Positions 27,545-37,366 of a DNA stretch of 64,000 nt are shown here, piece after piece (the stretch's first letter is position 1; each line of letters begins with the position of its first letter). The position numbers and the translations under genes were made by a program. Source of the DNA: JAMXLO01 sp963812075 (lineage in GTDB: Bacteria; Pseudomonadota; Alphaproteobacteria; Acetobacterales; Acetobacteraceae); the NCBI GenBank assembly GCA_963812075.1, contig CAWETN010000008.1, positions 372,001-436,000 on the forward strand. The letters are read 5' to 3'. The notes under the pieces were generated by a model that was not told the origin of the DNA, did not search any database, and worked only from the letters and a program-made list of their open reading frames with translations.

Positions 27545-29346
27545 ATGACCCCGCTCGACCACATCCGCAACTTCGCGATCATCGCGCATATCGACCACGG
27601 GAAATCCACCCTGGCCGACCGGCTGATCCAGGCCACCGGCGCGCTCACCGACCGCGAGATGACCAACCAGGTCCTCGACAACATGGAGCTGGAGCGCGAG
27701 CGCGGCATCACCATCAAGGCGCAGACCGTCCGGCTGACCTACCAGGCGAAGAACGGCCAGGTCTACGAGCTGAACCTGATGGACACGCCCGGCCACGTGG
27801 ACTTCTCCTACGAGGTCTCGCGCAGCCTGGCCGCCTGCGAGGGCTCGCTGCTGGTGGTGGACGCCTCCCAGGGCGTGGAGGCGCAGACGCTCGCCAACGT
27901 CTACCAGGCGATCGAGGCCAACCACGAGATCGTCCCGGTGCTGAACAAGATCGACCTGCCCGCCGCCGAGCCGGAGAAGGTGAAGCAGCAGATCGAGGAC
28001 GTGATCGGGCTGGACGCCTCCGACGCGGTGGAGATCAGCGCCAAGACCGGCCTCAACATCGAGGGCGTGCTGGAGGCGCTGGTGCACCGGCTGCCGCCGC
28101 CCAAGGGCGATGGCGCGGCGCCGCTGAAGGCGCTGCTGGTCGATAGCTGGTACGACCAGTATCTCGGCGTGGTGATCCTGGTGCGCGTCAAGGACGGCCG
28201 GATCAAGCGCGGCCAGCGCATCCGCATGATGGCCAAGGGCTCGGTGCACCAGGTCGAGCAGGTGGGCGTGTTCAGCCCGAAGATGATCCCGGTCGACGAC
28301 CTCGGGCCCGGCGAGATCGGCTACATCACCGCGGCGATCAAGACGGTGGCGGACTGCTCGGTGGGCGACACGATCACCGACGACCGCACGCCGGCCACCG
28401 AGGCGCTGCCCGGGCTTCAAGCCGTCGGTGCCGGTGGTGTGGTGCGGGCTGTATCCGGTGGACGCCGACGACTTCGAGAAGCTGCGCGAAAGCCTGGGCC
28501 GGCTGCGGCTGAACGACGCCAGCTTCCACTACGAGCCGGAGACCTCGGCCGCGCTGGGCTTCGGCTTCCGCTGCGGCTTCCTGGGCCTGCTGCACCTGGA
28601 GATCATCCAGGAGCGGCTGACCCGCGAGTTCGATCTCGACCTGATCGCGACCGCGCCGTCGGTGGTGTACCGCGTCCACCGCACCAACGGCGAGGTGCAG
28701 GAGCTGCACAACCCGGTGGACATGCCGGACGGCAGCGTGATCGACCACATCGAGGAGCCGTGGATCCGCGCCACCATCATGGTGCCGGACGACTACCTGG
28801 GCGCCGTGCTGCAGCTGTGCAACGAGCGGCGCGGCGAGCAGGTCGGATCTGACCTATGTCGGCAACCGCGCGATGGCGGTGTACCGGCTGCCGCTGAACG
28901 AGGTGGTGTTCGACTTCTACGACCGGCTGAAGTCGGTCTCGCGCGGCTACGCCAGCTTCGACTACCAGATGGACGGCTACGCCGAGGGCGACCTGGTGCG
29001 CATCTCGATCCTGGTGAACGGCGAGGCGGTGGACGCGCTGAGCTTCATCGCGCATCGCAACGTGGCCGAGACGCGCGGGCGGGCGATCTGCGGCAAGCTG
29101 AAGGACCTGATCCCGCGCCAGTTGTTCAAGATCGCGGTGCAGGCGGCGATCGGCGGGCGGATCATCGCGCGCGAGACGATCGGCGCGCTGTCGAAGGACG
29201 TGACCGCGAAGTGCTACGGCGGCGACATCACGCGCAAGCGCAAGCTGCTGGAGAAGCAGAAAGAGGGCAAGAAGCGCATGCGCCAGTTCGGCAAGGTGGA
29301 GATTCCGCAGTCGGCGTTCCTGGCGGCGCTGAAGATGGATGCGTAG
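27545..29346 (+). CDS. lepA: Elongation factor 4 (LepA) GTPase (two frame breaks)
   Basis: LepA acts on the ribosome during translation and assembly. The start MTPLDHIRNFAIIAHIDHGKSTLADRL carries the P-loop. DTPGHVDFSYEVSRSL (G3), NKIDLPAAEP (G4) and ISAKTGLN (G5) follow, and the C-terminal LepA domain ends MRQFGKVEIPQ. One extra G in the GGG at 28412-28414 and one in the GG at 28845-28846 break the frame. Without them the joins are PGFKPSVPVVWCGLYP and QVDLTYVGNRAM, and the protein has 599 residues, exactly the usual length. Two breaks in a well-kept gene point to base errors rather than decay. It ends 51 bp before a convergent amidohydrolase gene. Confidence 0.95.
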
Positions 29347-29397
29347 GCGAGGCGACGGCGTGGCTCGCCGCTGCGGCAACGATTTTCGCGCGCCGGC

Positions 29398-30861
29398 CTA
29401 CCGGTTCAGCCTGTCCTTGTAGGCGACGCCGCCCTTCATGATGAGGTGGACGTTCCTGCCCGGGTCCGCCATGAGCGCGATGTCCTCGACCGGGTTGCCG
29501 TCGACGACCAGCAGGTCGGCGAAGGCGCCTTCCTCGATCACCCCGAGCTTGCCTGGATAAGGGTTGCGCGGGCCGGACAGTGCGAGCAGCTCGGCGTTGA
29601 CGCCGGTCGCCATGCGCAGGATCTCGGCGTTGCCGTACCAGCGGGTCAGATGGGTCAGCATGGTTCCCTGGCGCGCCGCCAGCGTTTCGGAGAACAGCAG
29701 GTCCGAGCCGAATGCGGTCCGGATCCCGTGCGCCTTCGCCAGCCGGTACGCGGTGTCGGTGGCGGCAAACACCTGCTGCAGCTTGGCGCGGCTGGGGCCG
29801 GTCAGCGGAACCGCGTCGTCGTCGGAAAGGAAGGGCTGGATGCTGAGCCAGGTACCCTTCTCCGCCATCAGCGCGGCGGTCGCGTCGTCCATCAGGTGCG
29901 CGTGCTCGATGCACTGTGCGCCAGCGGCGATCGCCCGCTGTACCGTCCGCGGCGCGTAGGCGTGCACCGCCACGTAGGTGTTCCAATCCTCAGCGACCTC
30001 GACCGCGGCGCGCAGGCCCTCCAGGCTGAAGGTCGTCATGTCCAGCGGGCTGCGGGGAGAGGAGACGCCGCCGCCGCCCACGACCTTGATCTGCGAGGCG
30101 CCTTGCACGAGCTGCTCGCGCGCGCGGAGCCGCAGCTCGGCGGCACTGTCGGCGATCGCCGCGGCGCCGGTCCGCTCGAGCGCACTCACCGGGCCGCCGG
30201 GGCTCCGCGGCAGGTCGGACAACGGCCGCAGGTCACCGTGCCCGCCGGTCGTGGTCAGCATGGCCCCCGACGGGTAGATCCGCGGCCCCACGGCCAAGCC
30301 CTGATCGATCGCCTGCTGCAGCGGGAAGGCCGGGCCGCCGAGATCCCGCACCGTGGTGAAGCCGCGCATCAGGGTACGCCGGGCCTCCGCGGCAGCGGCG
30401 AGGAACAGGTAGCCCAGGTCGGCCGTCACCGCCGACGCCAGTGGCAGGGCGGCCAGCAGGCAGTGCCAGTGCGCGTCGATCAGGCCAGGCATGAGGACAC
30501 GGCCGCCACAGTCGATCACCCGCGCGGCGCCCGGCGCCGGGTAGTCGCCGCCGGCCACCGCCTTGATCCGGTCGTCCTCGACCAGGACCCGGAGGCCGTC
30601 CCGCAGCGCATTCGACCGGCCGTCGAACACCCGGGCGTTGGTGAACAGGGTGGGCGCCCGCGGCCGTGCCGGTACCGACTGTCCGAAGGCGCGAGCGGGC
30701 AGGCCGGCCGCTGAGACTGCAGCCGCCATGCCAGCGACGAAGCCGCGGCGCGACAGATCCGCCTCGATCCGCCGCGTAAGGGACCGGATCTCCGGCCGGT
30801 GGCAGGAGCAGCCGACGTGGCGGGCGGGCACGGTTTCATCGCCCGTTGCGCATGACAGCAT
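29398..30861 (-). CDS. Tat-exported amidohydrolase (imidazolonepropionase-like)
   Basis: The 487-residue product has a twin-arginine-type leader (SRRGFVAGMAAAVSAAGLPARAFG, near residue 40), so it is probably folded before export to the periplasm. The barrel shows the metal motif DAHWHC (about residue 126), the carboxylated-Lys segment SQIKVVGGGGV, then VAVHAYA and CIEHAHLM, and the catalytic Asp in AFGSDLLFS. It ends with LVVDGNPVEDIALM, the typical closing beta domain of the family. The first 30 residues (CSCHRPEIRSLTRRIE) are unusual before a Tat motif, so the start at 30861 is uncertain. The substrate is unknown. Confidence 0.85.
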   Translation of the reverse strand: MLSCATGDETVPARHVGCSCHRPEIRSLTRRIEADLSRRGFVAGMAAAVSAAGLPARAFGQSVPARPRAPTLFTNARVFDGRSNALRDGLRVLVEDDRIKAVAGGDYPAPGAARVIDCGGRVLMPGLIDAHWHCLLAALPLASAVTADLGYLFLAAAAEARRTLMRGFTTVRDLGGPAFPLQQAIDQGLAVGPRIYPSGAMLTTTGGHGDLRPLSDLPRSPGGPVSALERTGAAAIADSAAELRLRAREQLVQGASQIKVVGGGGVSSPRSPLDMTTFSLEGLRAAVEVAEDWNTYVAVHAYAPRTVQRAIAAGAQCIEHAHLMDDATAALMAEKGTWLSIQPFLSDDDAVPLTGPSRAKLQQVFAATDTAYRLAKAHGIRTAFGSDLLFSETLAARQGTMLTHLTRWYGNAEILRMATGVNAELLALSGPRNPYPGKLGVIEEGAFADLLVVDGNPVEDIALMADPGRNVHLIMKGGVAYKDRLNR

Positions 30862-31129
30862 ATCGACCTCACGCTTTCCCTGGAGTGGCCGGCGCGGCGA
30901 CGACGGAGGGGCAGTCGCACCTCAGAGCTGGTGATACGGGACGTCCTATGGGGACGGGCGCTGCGGCGCAAGGGGAAGGCCAGTCATCACACCGCGCGGC
31001 GCGACCAGGTTTCCAGCGGCCGATCATACAGCTTACTGCGGCCGCGGCATCGAGGAGCAAGGCAGCATCTGGACGGAACGGCACCCTACCCCCCAGGATA
31101 GCCGCCCAGGCCCGCCGACAGGAAACGCC

Positions 31130-32403
31130 ATGCGCATCGAGATCATCTGCACGGGAGACGAAGTCCTCACCGGCAAGATCGTCAACACCAACTTCAGCTA
31201 CATGAGTTCAGAAGCTCGAGGACGTCGGGCTGTCGGTCCACTGGGGCACCACCGTGGGCGACGACCGGGAAAGCCTGCTCGCCGCGTTCCAGCTCGCGTC
31301 GCAGCGCGCCGATGCGGTGATCGTCAACGGCGGCCTGGGACCCACGGTGGACGACCTGTCGCAGGAGATCGCCGCCCAGGCGGCCGGCGTGGAGCTGGTG
31401 CTGAACGAAGAGTGGCTGACGACGATGGAGGCGTTCTTCACCAAGCGCAGCCGGGTCATGCCGCCCAACAACCGCAAGCAGGCGATGCTGCCGTCCACCG
31501 CCGAGATCATCGACAACCCGATCGGCACCGCCTGCGGCTTCGCGCTGGACATCGGCCGCGCGCGGTTCTTCTTCACCCCGGGGGTGCCGCGCGAGCTGCG
31601 GCGCATGCTGGAGGAGCAGGTGATCCCGCGCCTGCTGGCGCGCAGCGGCGCGCCGACCACGATCTTCCTGAAGCGCTTCCACTCCTACGGCATCGGCGAA
31701 TTGCACGCCGACGCGCTGCTGGCCGGCATCGAAGCGCTGGTGCCCGACGGCAGCGTGAAACTCGGCTTCCGCGCGCATTACCCGCAGCTCGAGACCAAGC
31801 TGGTGGTGCGCGGCGCCGACATGGACGAGGTCCGCCGCAAGCTCGAACCGGTGCAGGCGCGAGGTCCGCCAGCGGTTGGGCAACTTCATCCTGGGCGAGG
31901 ACGACCAGACGCTGGAGGGCGTCGTGCTGGCCGAACTGACCCGCGAGGGGGCGACGCTGGCGCTGGTCGAGACCTTCACCAGCGGTCAGATCGCGGCGCG
32001 CTTCGGCCACCTGCCCGGCGCCGAGCACGTGCTGCGCGCCGGCATCACCGTGCGCGACCGCACTGCGCTGCACAAGACGCTTGACCTTTCGCAAATCCAG
32101 CTTGCCGGCGATCTGTCCGAGGAGACGACCGCCGCCGTGGCGCAGGCCGCGCGGCTTCACACCGGCGCGACCCATGCGCTGGCGGTGCTGATCGAGCTTG
32201 ACGACGGCCCGGATCGGATCGACTTCGGCGGCACCATCTGGCTTGCCATCGCCACCGCCGAGGACACCGCGGTCAGGCGTTCGCGCATTCTGGGTGGGCG
32301 TGAATGGGTACGGCTCGGCGCGGTCGAACTTGGACTGGACTGCCTGCGCCGTTTTCTGCAGCACCTGCCGGTGGTCGAGCGGATCGATTTCGAGAAGACC
32401 TGA
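31130..32403 (+). CDS. cinA: CinA-like competence/damage-inducible protein (two frame breaks)
   Basis: CinA proteins join an N-terminal molybdopterin-binding-like fold to a C-terminal NMN deamidase-type domain. The start MRIEIICTGDEVLTGKIVNTN and NGGLGPTVDDLSQE mark the N-terminal domain; ALVETFTSGQIAARF begins the C-terminal domain. An extra T in 31207/31208 and an extra base near 31860 break the frame; removal gives 423 residues. In the C-terminal domain the usual ESCTGG motif reads ETFTSG, so deamidase activity is doubtful. AGGAAA precedes the ATG. The gene is followed 115 bp later by an MFS transporter gene. Confidence 0.87.
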
Positions 32404-32452
32404 CGTCCCCGCGTCCGCTTGCAATTTCTGGCGTTGATGCCACATCGGCTCG

Positions 32453-32496
32453 GCAACCGTTGCGTTACCGCACGGGCAACGCAATCAAGGTTGCCC
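32453..32496. promoter_or_regulatory. Paired inverted repeats upstream of the MFS transporter
   Basis: Two GCAAC/GTTGC palindromes lie in the cinA-MFS gap. The first is 32453-32463 (GCAAC-C-GTTGC); the second is GGGCAAC (32474-32480) and GTTGCCC (32490-32496) with a 9-nt loop. The shared half-site suggests an operator or attenuator for the gene starting at 32519. Confidence 0.35.
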
Positions 32497-32518
32497 TGCG
32501 AAATCCGGGAGGGTCCTG

Positions 32519-33808
32519 ATGTCCGCGACCGCGGTTAGGTCAGCGAATCGCTGGCTCCAGCTTTGGCTGGGCGTGCTCTGCATGGTGCTGATCGCCAACC
32601 TGCAATACGCCTGGACGCTGTTCGTCATACCGATGCAGAAGGCGAACGGCTGGGACATCGCCGGCATCCAGGTCGCGTTCAGCATCTTCATCGCCACCGA
32701 GACCTGGCTCACCCCGATCGAGGGCTACATCGTCGATCGCCTCGGGCCGCGTGTCGGGCCGCGCGCGATGGTGACCTTCGGCGGCGCCCTGGTGGGTATC
32801 GCCTGGGTGATCAACGCCTACGCCGGTTCGCTGGCGATGCTCTATGTCGGCGCGGCGATCTCCGGCACTGGCGCCGGCGCGATCTACGCCACCTGCGTGG
32901 GCGCAGCGGTGAAGTGGTTCCCGGACCGTCGCGGCCTCGCGGTCGGGCTCACCGCGGCGGGCTTCGGCGCCGGCGCGGCGCTCACCGTGATCCCGATCCG
33001 GATGGTGATCGACGCCCACGGCTACGCTTCCGCCTTCCTGTGGTTCGGCATCGCCCAGGGCCTCATCCTGCTGGTTGTCGCGCAGACGCTGCACGGACCG
33101 CTGCCCGGCACGATCCTGCCCACCAGGACAAATGCCGCCGTGCCGCAGTCGGCGCGCAGCTACACCAGCATGGAGGTGCTGCGCTCCCCCGCGTTCTGGC
33201 TGCTCTACGTCATGTTCGTCATGGTCTCGTCGAGCGGTCTGATGGCGACCGCGCAACTGGCGCCGATCGCCAAGGATTTCGGGCTGTCCAATACCGCAAT
33301 CCTGTTCGGCGCGACGACGCTGAGTGTGGCGCTGGTGGTGGACAACGTGATGAACGGGCTGGCGCGGCCATTCTTCGGCGCAGTGTCGGACCGGATCGGC
33401 CGCGAGTACACCATGGCGCTGGCCTTCACGCTTGGGGCGCTCAGCTACTGGCTGCTGGCATTGTTCGGCTCCAGCGCGTGGACCTTCGTGATCTGCGCCG
33501 CGCTGATCTTCTTCACCTGGGGCGAGATATTCAGCCTGTTCCCCTCGACCTGCACGGACCTGTTCGGCACCAGGTACGCGACCGCCAACTCGATGATGCT
33601 CTACACCGCCAAGGGCACCTCGGCCTTCCTGGTACCGATCGCCAACATCCTGAAGACTGCCACCGGCTCGTGGGAAGCGGTTTTCCTTGTCGCCGCGGGG
33701 ATGAACATCCTGGTGGTGCTGCTGGCACTGTTCGTGCTGCTGCCGATCCGCATGCGCCACCATCGCCTGCTGGAGCCCACCCTGGAGGCGGATCGCGCGG
33801 CAGGGTAG
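32519..33808 (+). CDS. MFS transporter of the oxalate/formate antiporter (OFA) type
   Basis: The 429-residue intact protein has about twelve transmembrane helices. It has an OxlT-like start (WLQLWLGVLCMVLIANLQYAWTLFV), VDRLGPRVGPRAMV in loop 2-3, GTGAGAIYATCVGAAVKWFPDRRGLAVGL in helix 4, and DRIGREYTMALAF in loop 8-9. The last is the OFA signature region. Likely substrates are small monocarboxylates or dicarboxylates, but this cannot be read from sequence. GGAGGG precedes the ATG by 6 nt. A paired inverted repeat upstream may be its operator. Confidence 0.85.
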   Translation: MSATAVRSANRWLQLWLGVLCMVLIANLQYAWTLFVIPMQKANGWDIAGIQVAFSIFIATETWLTPIEGYIVDRLGPRVGPRAMVTFGGALVGIAWVINAYAGSLAMLYVGAAISGTGAGAIYATCVGAAVKWFPDRRGLAVGLTAAGFGAGAALTVIPIRMVIDAHGYASAFLWFGIAQGLILLVVAQTLHGPLPGTILPTRTNAAVPQSARSYTSMEVLRSPAFWLLYVMFVMVSSSGLMATAQLAPIAKDFGLSNTAILFGATTLSVALVVDNVMNGLARPFFGAVSDRIGREYTMALAFTLGALSYWLLALFGSSAWTFVICAALIFFTWGEIFSLFPSTCTDLFGTRYATANSMMLYTAKGTSAFLVPIANILKTATGSWEAVFLVAAGMNILVVLLALFVLLPIRMRHHRLLEPTLEADRAAG

Positions 33809-34671
33809 TCCCTCCCAACGGGGTTGGGTGGGACACAACAGCCGGTGAAGTTCGGCCCGATGCTGCGTTCCCCGGACGGGTCGGGGCCACCGCCGCGGGC
33901 CGCAAGATCCAGCCCGAGGTGGCCAGGCGTCTGGCTGGCCCGGAACCTGTGTGCGTGACAAAGCCGTCGTCCTGGTCGCACTCGCCCTGACGCCGAACAC
34001 CCTCGCCGCCGCCGAGGTGTCGGCGAGGGCAAAGAAGCTGATGGTGATGATGAATGCCGCCGCTCGATCATCACCACCAAGTCGCCATTCCTGACGCGCG
34101 AAAGTCTCGATCCTCGCTGTGGTAACCGGCGGCAATTCCTTCCACGCCATCGAGAACAGCAGAACGGGGCAGCTTGTCGCACTTGCCTCGGCCCGGCGTG
34201 GATCGGGCGCGCCGCGCGATCCCGAATGGGGGTATCGGACGCGACTTCGCGATGACCGAAGCCAGTATGTTCCTAAAGGGCTTCAGCTTTCGCCAGTTCG
34301 TCGAAGACTTTTACCGGGAGAATGCGCGCCGCGTGAGTGAATTCGATTCAGATCTGCTGCAACCGCGATTGCTTCCGCGTATTGCTGGTAAGGCGGCCGC
34401 CGGACTGCGAACGTGGGAACGTCAGCGGCCACTTGTGCGGCGACGCCACATCTCATGAGCGGGGTCCTGCGCCCGCAGTTTGCGGCGTGATGCCCGGATG
34501 GCAGCATCGGCTCTGGTTGTGCCCCGCGATATCTACCTTGTTGGCCGACGCCAGCACACGGGGTGCCGAGGAAGCCGGTGCGGCGCGATCCGCTGGGCCA
34601 AGGCGTTGCGACGCCGTGGAGGCGCCTGTAGACCTGCGCAGTCCGTCCGACACGCCGGGAGCCGTCACAGC
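33809..34671. other. Long gap with one weak open frame
   Basis: An 863-bp stretch between the OFA transporter and the Rieske gene. Local GC is lower and no conserved gene is visible. The only coding-like frame is 34252-34458 (listed separately). I see no transposase remnant, tRNA or clear terminator. Confidence 0.5.
34252..34458 (+). CDS. Possible small protein of 68 residues
   Basis: An ATG at 34252 opens a frame starting MTEASMFLKGFSFRQFVEDFYREN. The first half has a plausible protein composition (aromatic and acidic residues), but the second half is arginine-rich and looks like non-coding translation. There is no clear ribosome binding site and no family recognised. Confidence 0.2.
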   Translation: MTEASMFLKGFSFRQFVEDFYRENARRVSEFDSDLLQPRLLPRIAGKAAAGLRTWERQRPLVRRRHIS

Positions 34672-35085
34672 ATGAGCAAGCACGTAGTCGCAGCCGTATC
34701 CGAGATCCCGCCGGGCAGCCGCAAGCTGGTGACGGTGCGCGGCCGGTCGATCGCGGTGTTCAACCTCGACGGCGAGTTCTTCGGACTGTTCAACCGCTGC
34801 CCGCACCAAGGCGGGCCGATGTGCGAAGGCATCCTGACCGGCCTGATCGAATTGGACGAGCCGGGGCACTATCGGTATTCGCGCAAGGGCGAGATCATCC
34901 GCTGCCCGTGGCACGGCTGGGAGTTCGACGTGCGGACCGGGCAGTCCTACTGCGAGCCGGAGCGGATCCAGGTCCGCTCCTACCCCGTGGAGGTCGCCGA
35001 AGGCCAGCGCGTGGTGCAGGGCCCCTATGTCGCCGAGACAGTGCCGGTGGCGGTGGAGGAGCAGTACGTCGTCGTGGACGTCTGA
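34672..35085 (+). CDS. Rieske [2Fe-2S] ferredoxin-like protein
   Basis: The 137-residue soluble protein has both Rieske ligands: Cys43 and His45 in NRCPHQGG, and Cys78 and His81 in CPWHGWEFD. The gap between the two motifs is 32 residues, about twice the usual 15-17, because of an extra loop (ILTGLIELDEPGHYRYS). It lacks a catalytic oxygenase domain, so it is probably a stand-alone electron carrier. The ATG at 34672 has no strong ribosome binding site. It is followed after 43 nt by the LolA-like gene. Confidence 0.88.
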   Translation: MSKHVVAAVSEIPPGSRKLVTVRGRSIAVFNLDGEFFGLFNRCPHQGGPMCEGILTGLIELDEPGHYRYSRKGEIIRCPWHGWEFDVRTGQSYCEPERIQVRSYPVEVAEGQRVVQGPYVAETVPVAVEEQYVVVDV

Positions 35086-35128
35086 CTGTTCATTTGCAAA
35101 CCCGCCGGCGCGACGCCAGATCCGGCGC

Positions 35129-35761
35129 ATGAACCGACGTGCATTGCTGCTCTTGCCAATGGGCCTGCTCGTTCCGGCAGTTCCCGCCGCGGCCCAGGCG
35201 GCGTTCCAACCCACCGCGCAGGACCGGGCCGATCTGGCCCGGATCGAGGCGTATCTGGACAGCCTGCGCACCTTGAAGGCCCGCTTCCTTCAGGTAGCGC
35301 CCAATGGTGCGACCAGCGAGGGCACCGTGTGGCTGGACCGGCCTGGACGGATGCGCTTCCAGTACAACCCGCCGAGCCCGCTTCTCCTGGTCGCCGGTCA
35401 CGGCCTGGTGGTTTTTCGCGACAACGCGCTGAACCAGACCAGCAACATCCCGATCGGGCAGACGCCGCTCGGTATCCTGCTGGCGGATCATGTGCGGATG
35501 CAGGGCGACGTGACCGTCAACGGCCTTCAGCGGCTGCCCGGCCAGATCCAGGTGAGCCTGTACCGCACCAAGTCGCCGGGCGACGGCACGCTGACACTGG
35601 TGTTTGCCGACAACCCACTGGCCCTGCGCCAATGGACGGTCCTGGATGCTCAGCGGCAGGAGACCCGGGTCACGCTCTACAACGCGGAACTGGGCGGCCA
35701 GTTCGACCCCAACTTGTTCAATGTCGCCGATCCCAATGCCTTTCGCCCCGATTCGCGCTGA
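35129..35761 (+). CDS. LolA-like outer-membrane lipoprotein carrier protein
   Basis: The 210-residue product has a signal peptide (RALLLLPMGLLVPAVPAAAQA) and the LolA beta-sheet pattern: IEAYLDSLRTLKARFLQVAP, GTVWLDRPGRMRFQYNPPSPLLLVAGHGLVVFRDNAL, then GTLTLVFADNPLALRQWTVLDAQ. LolA shuttles lipoproteins across the periplasm. The family fit is clear, but a second LolA paralogue is common, so I give no symbol. It sits after the Rieske gene and before a glutamine-amidotransferase gene without evident coupling. Confidence 0.85.
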   Translation: MNRRALLLLPMGLLVPAVPAAAQAAFQPTAQDRADLARIEAYLDSLRTLKARFLQVAPNGATSEGTVWLDRPGRMRFQYNPPSPLLLVAGHGLVVFRDNALNQTSNIPIGQTPLGILLADHVRMQGDVTVNGLQRLPGQIQVSLYRTKSPGDGTLTLVFADNPLALRQWTVLDAQRQETRVTLYNAELGGQFDPNLFNVADPNAFRPDSR

Positions 35762-35845
35762 ATTTGCATCGTTGCGCCGATTTCATGCCGGCTATCGCAG
35801 AAAGCGTCTTCATTTTGCCGCAGATTTCGCAGATTATTCTCCGTC

Positions 35846-36661
35846 ATGAGGTCGCCTCGGGTCGTCAAGCCGCTCGTCGGCATCAGTTGCTGCACCAAAC
35901 AGTTCGGCATCTTCGGCATGCCGAACCACGCCGCTTCCAATACCTATGTCGAGGTGACCGACCAGATCGTGCACGCCGTGCCGGTGCTCATCCCGGCCAA
36001 CGGCCCGACCGCCGACATCGAGACCCTGCTCGAGCGGCTGGACGGAATCATGCTGACCGGCAGCCGCTCCAATGTGCATCCCAGCTACTATGACGGCCCG
36101 CCGCACGCCGAGGGCACCTGGGAGGATATGGCGCGCGACAGCACCACGCTGCCGCTGATCCGCGCCGCGGTCGCCCGCGGGGTGCCGGTGCTGGCGATTT
36201 GCCGCGGTTTTCAGGAACTCAACGTGGCGCTGGGCGGCTCGCTGCACCAGCGGCTGCAAGACCTGCCGGACCGGATCGACCACTCCTCGCCGATGGTCGC
36301 CTCTCGCGAGGTGCGAATAGGCAAGGCCCACGCCATCCGGATTACGCCGGGCGGTTGGCTGCACCGCCTCGCGGGCACGACCGAAATCGCGGTGAATTCG
36401 CTGCACAACCAGGGCGTGAACAAGCTGGCCCCGGGCGTCCGCGTCGAGGGCACCGCACCCGACGGCACGATCGAGGCGGTGCACGTCCTTGCGACCGCCG
36501 CCGGTCCGGTTCCCGGCTTCGCCGCGGGTGTGCAGTGGCACCCGGAGAACGACTGGCGGACCGACAGCGTTTCCCACCGCATATTCAACGATTTCGCTGC
36601 CGCGGTGCACGCCTATGCCGAGGACGGCCGCATCGGCGGCGTCTCGGCCGCCGCTGACTGA
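35846..36661 (+). CDS. Class I glutamine amidotransferase-like hydrolase (PuuD family)
   Basis: The 271-residue product matches gamma-glutamyl-gamma-aminobutyrate hydrolases (peptidase C26). The nucleophile Cys sits in PVLAICRGFQELNVALGG, and the His-Glu pair in GVQWHPEND. MLTGSRSNVHPSYY is the family's substrate-side block. It hydrolyses gamma-glutamyl compounds; the true substrate here is not known. The gene stands alone between lolA-like and nfuA and is followed by a terminator hairpin at 36757. Confidence 0.87.
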   Translation: MRSPRVVKPLVGISCCTKQFGIFGMPNHAASNTYVEVTDQIVHAVPVLIPANGPTADIETLLERLDGIMLTGSRSNVHPSYYDGPPHAEGTWEDMARDSTTLPLIRAAVARGVPVLAICRGFQELNVALGGSLHQRLQDLPDRIDHSSPMVASREVRIGKAHAIRITPGGWLHRLAGTTEIAVNSLHNQGVNKLAPGVRVEGTAPDGTIEAVHVLATAAGPVPGFAAGVQWHPENDWRTDSVSHRIFNDFAAAVHAYAEDGRIGGVSAAAD

Positions 36662-36756
36662 GCAGCGCCTGCGCTCCTTTCTCCGGGCCTCGCGTCGAGC
36701 AGCCTACGGCTTCACCCCTTGTCATTGCGCGGGTTTCCGCCGATGTAACTCTGGCG

Positions 36757-36779
36757 ACCGGACCACGCTGGTCCGGTTT
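36757..36779 (+). terminator. Hairpin terminator before nfuA
   Basis: ACCGGACCA (36757-36765) and TGGTCCGGT (36769-36777) form a perfect 9-bp stem with a 3-nt loop, followed by TT. It lies 95 nt after the amidotransferase stop and 32 nt before nfuA. Confidence 0.6.
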
Positions 36780-36808
36780 CATCATCACCAGCACAGCAGG
36801 GCAGACCC

Positions 36809-37366
36809 ATGTTCATCGAAACCGAAGGCACGCCCAACCCCGCCACCCTGAAGTTCCTGCCTGGGCGCTATGTGATGGGGGACGGCACGGCCGATTTCGC
36901 CTCGTCAGCCTCCGCCGACCGCAGCCCGCTGGCCAGCGCGCTATTCGCGCTGCCGGGCGTGGCGCGCGTGTTCCTGGGCGGCGACTTCATCACCGTGACG
37001 AAGTCAGAAGGGACCGAATGGCAGGCGCTGAAGCCGCAGGTGCTGGGCGCCATCATGGAGCATTTCGTCGCCGGTCTGCCGGTGATCGAGGGCGCCGGCG
37101 AGGACCTGGCGGAGGAGATCGCACCCGAAGACGAAGAGATCGTTGCCCAGATCAAGGAGCTGCTGGACACCCGCGTGCGCCCTGCGGTGGCGGGCGACGG
37201 CGGCGACATCGTGTTCCGCGGCTACCGCGAAGGGGTCGTGCGGCTTCACATGCAGGGCGCCTGCTCGGGCTGCCCGTCCTCGCGCGCCACGCTGAAGCAC
37301 GGCATCGAGAACATGCTGCGGCACTTCGTGCCGGAGGTGGTCGCGGTCGAACAGGTCGATCTCTGA
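36809..37366 (+). CDS. nfuA: Fe-S carrier NfuA/NifU-type protein
   Basis: The 185-residue protein delivers Fe-S clusters to target enzymes. Its N-terminal Nfu domain (MFIETEGTPNPATLKFLPG, then FALPGVARVFLGGDFITVTK) is followed by the NifU-type domain (VRPAVAGDGGDIVF) with the cluster-binding CxxC in ACSGCPSS. This alphaproteobacterial two-domain form lacks an A-type domain. Its stop overlaps the next start (TGATG at 37364-37368), so the next gene is coupled. Confidence 0.95.
   Translation: MFIETEGTPNPATLKFLPGRYVMGDGTADFASSASADRSPLASALFALPGVARVFLGGDFITVTKSEGTEWQALKPQVLGAIMEHFVAGLPVIEGAGEDLAEEIAPEDEEIVAQIKELLDTRVRPAVAGDGGDIVFRGYREGVVRLHMQGACSGCPSSRATLKHGIENMLRHFVPEVVAVEQVDL

Noticed and set aside
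28405..28855. Programmed frameshifting in lepA, or in the LLM gene at the GAAATAC site
   Set aside because: The breaks have no shared slippery motif or structure and occur in many unrelated genes, always as one extra base. Error is simpler.
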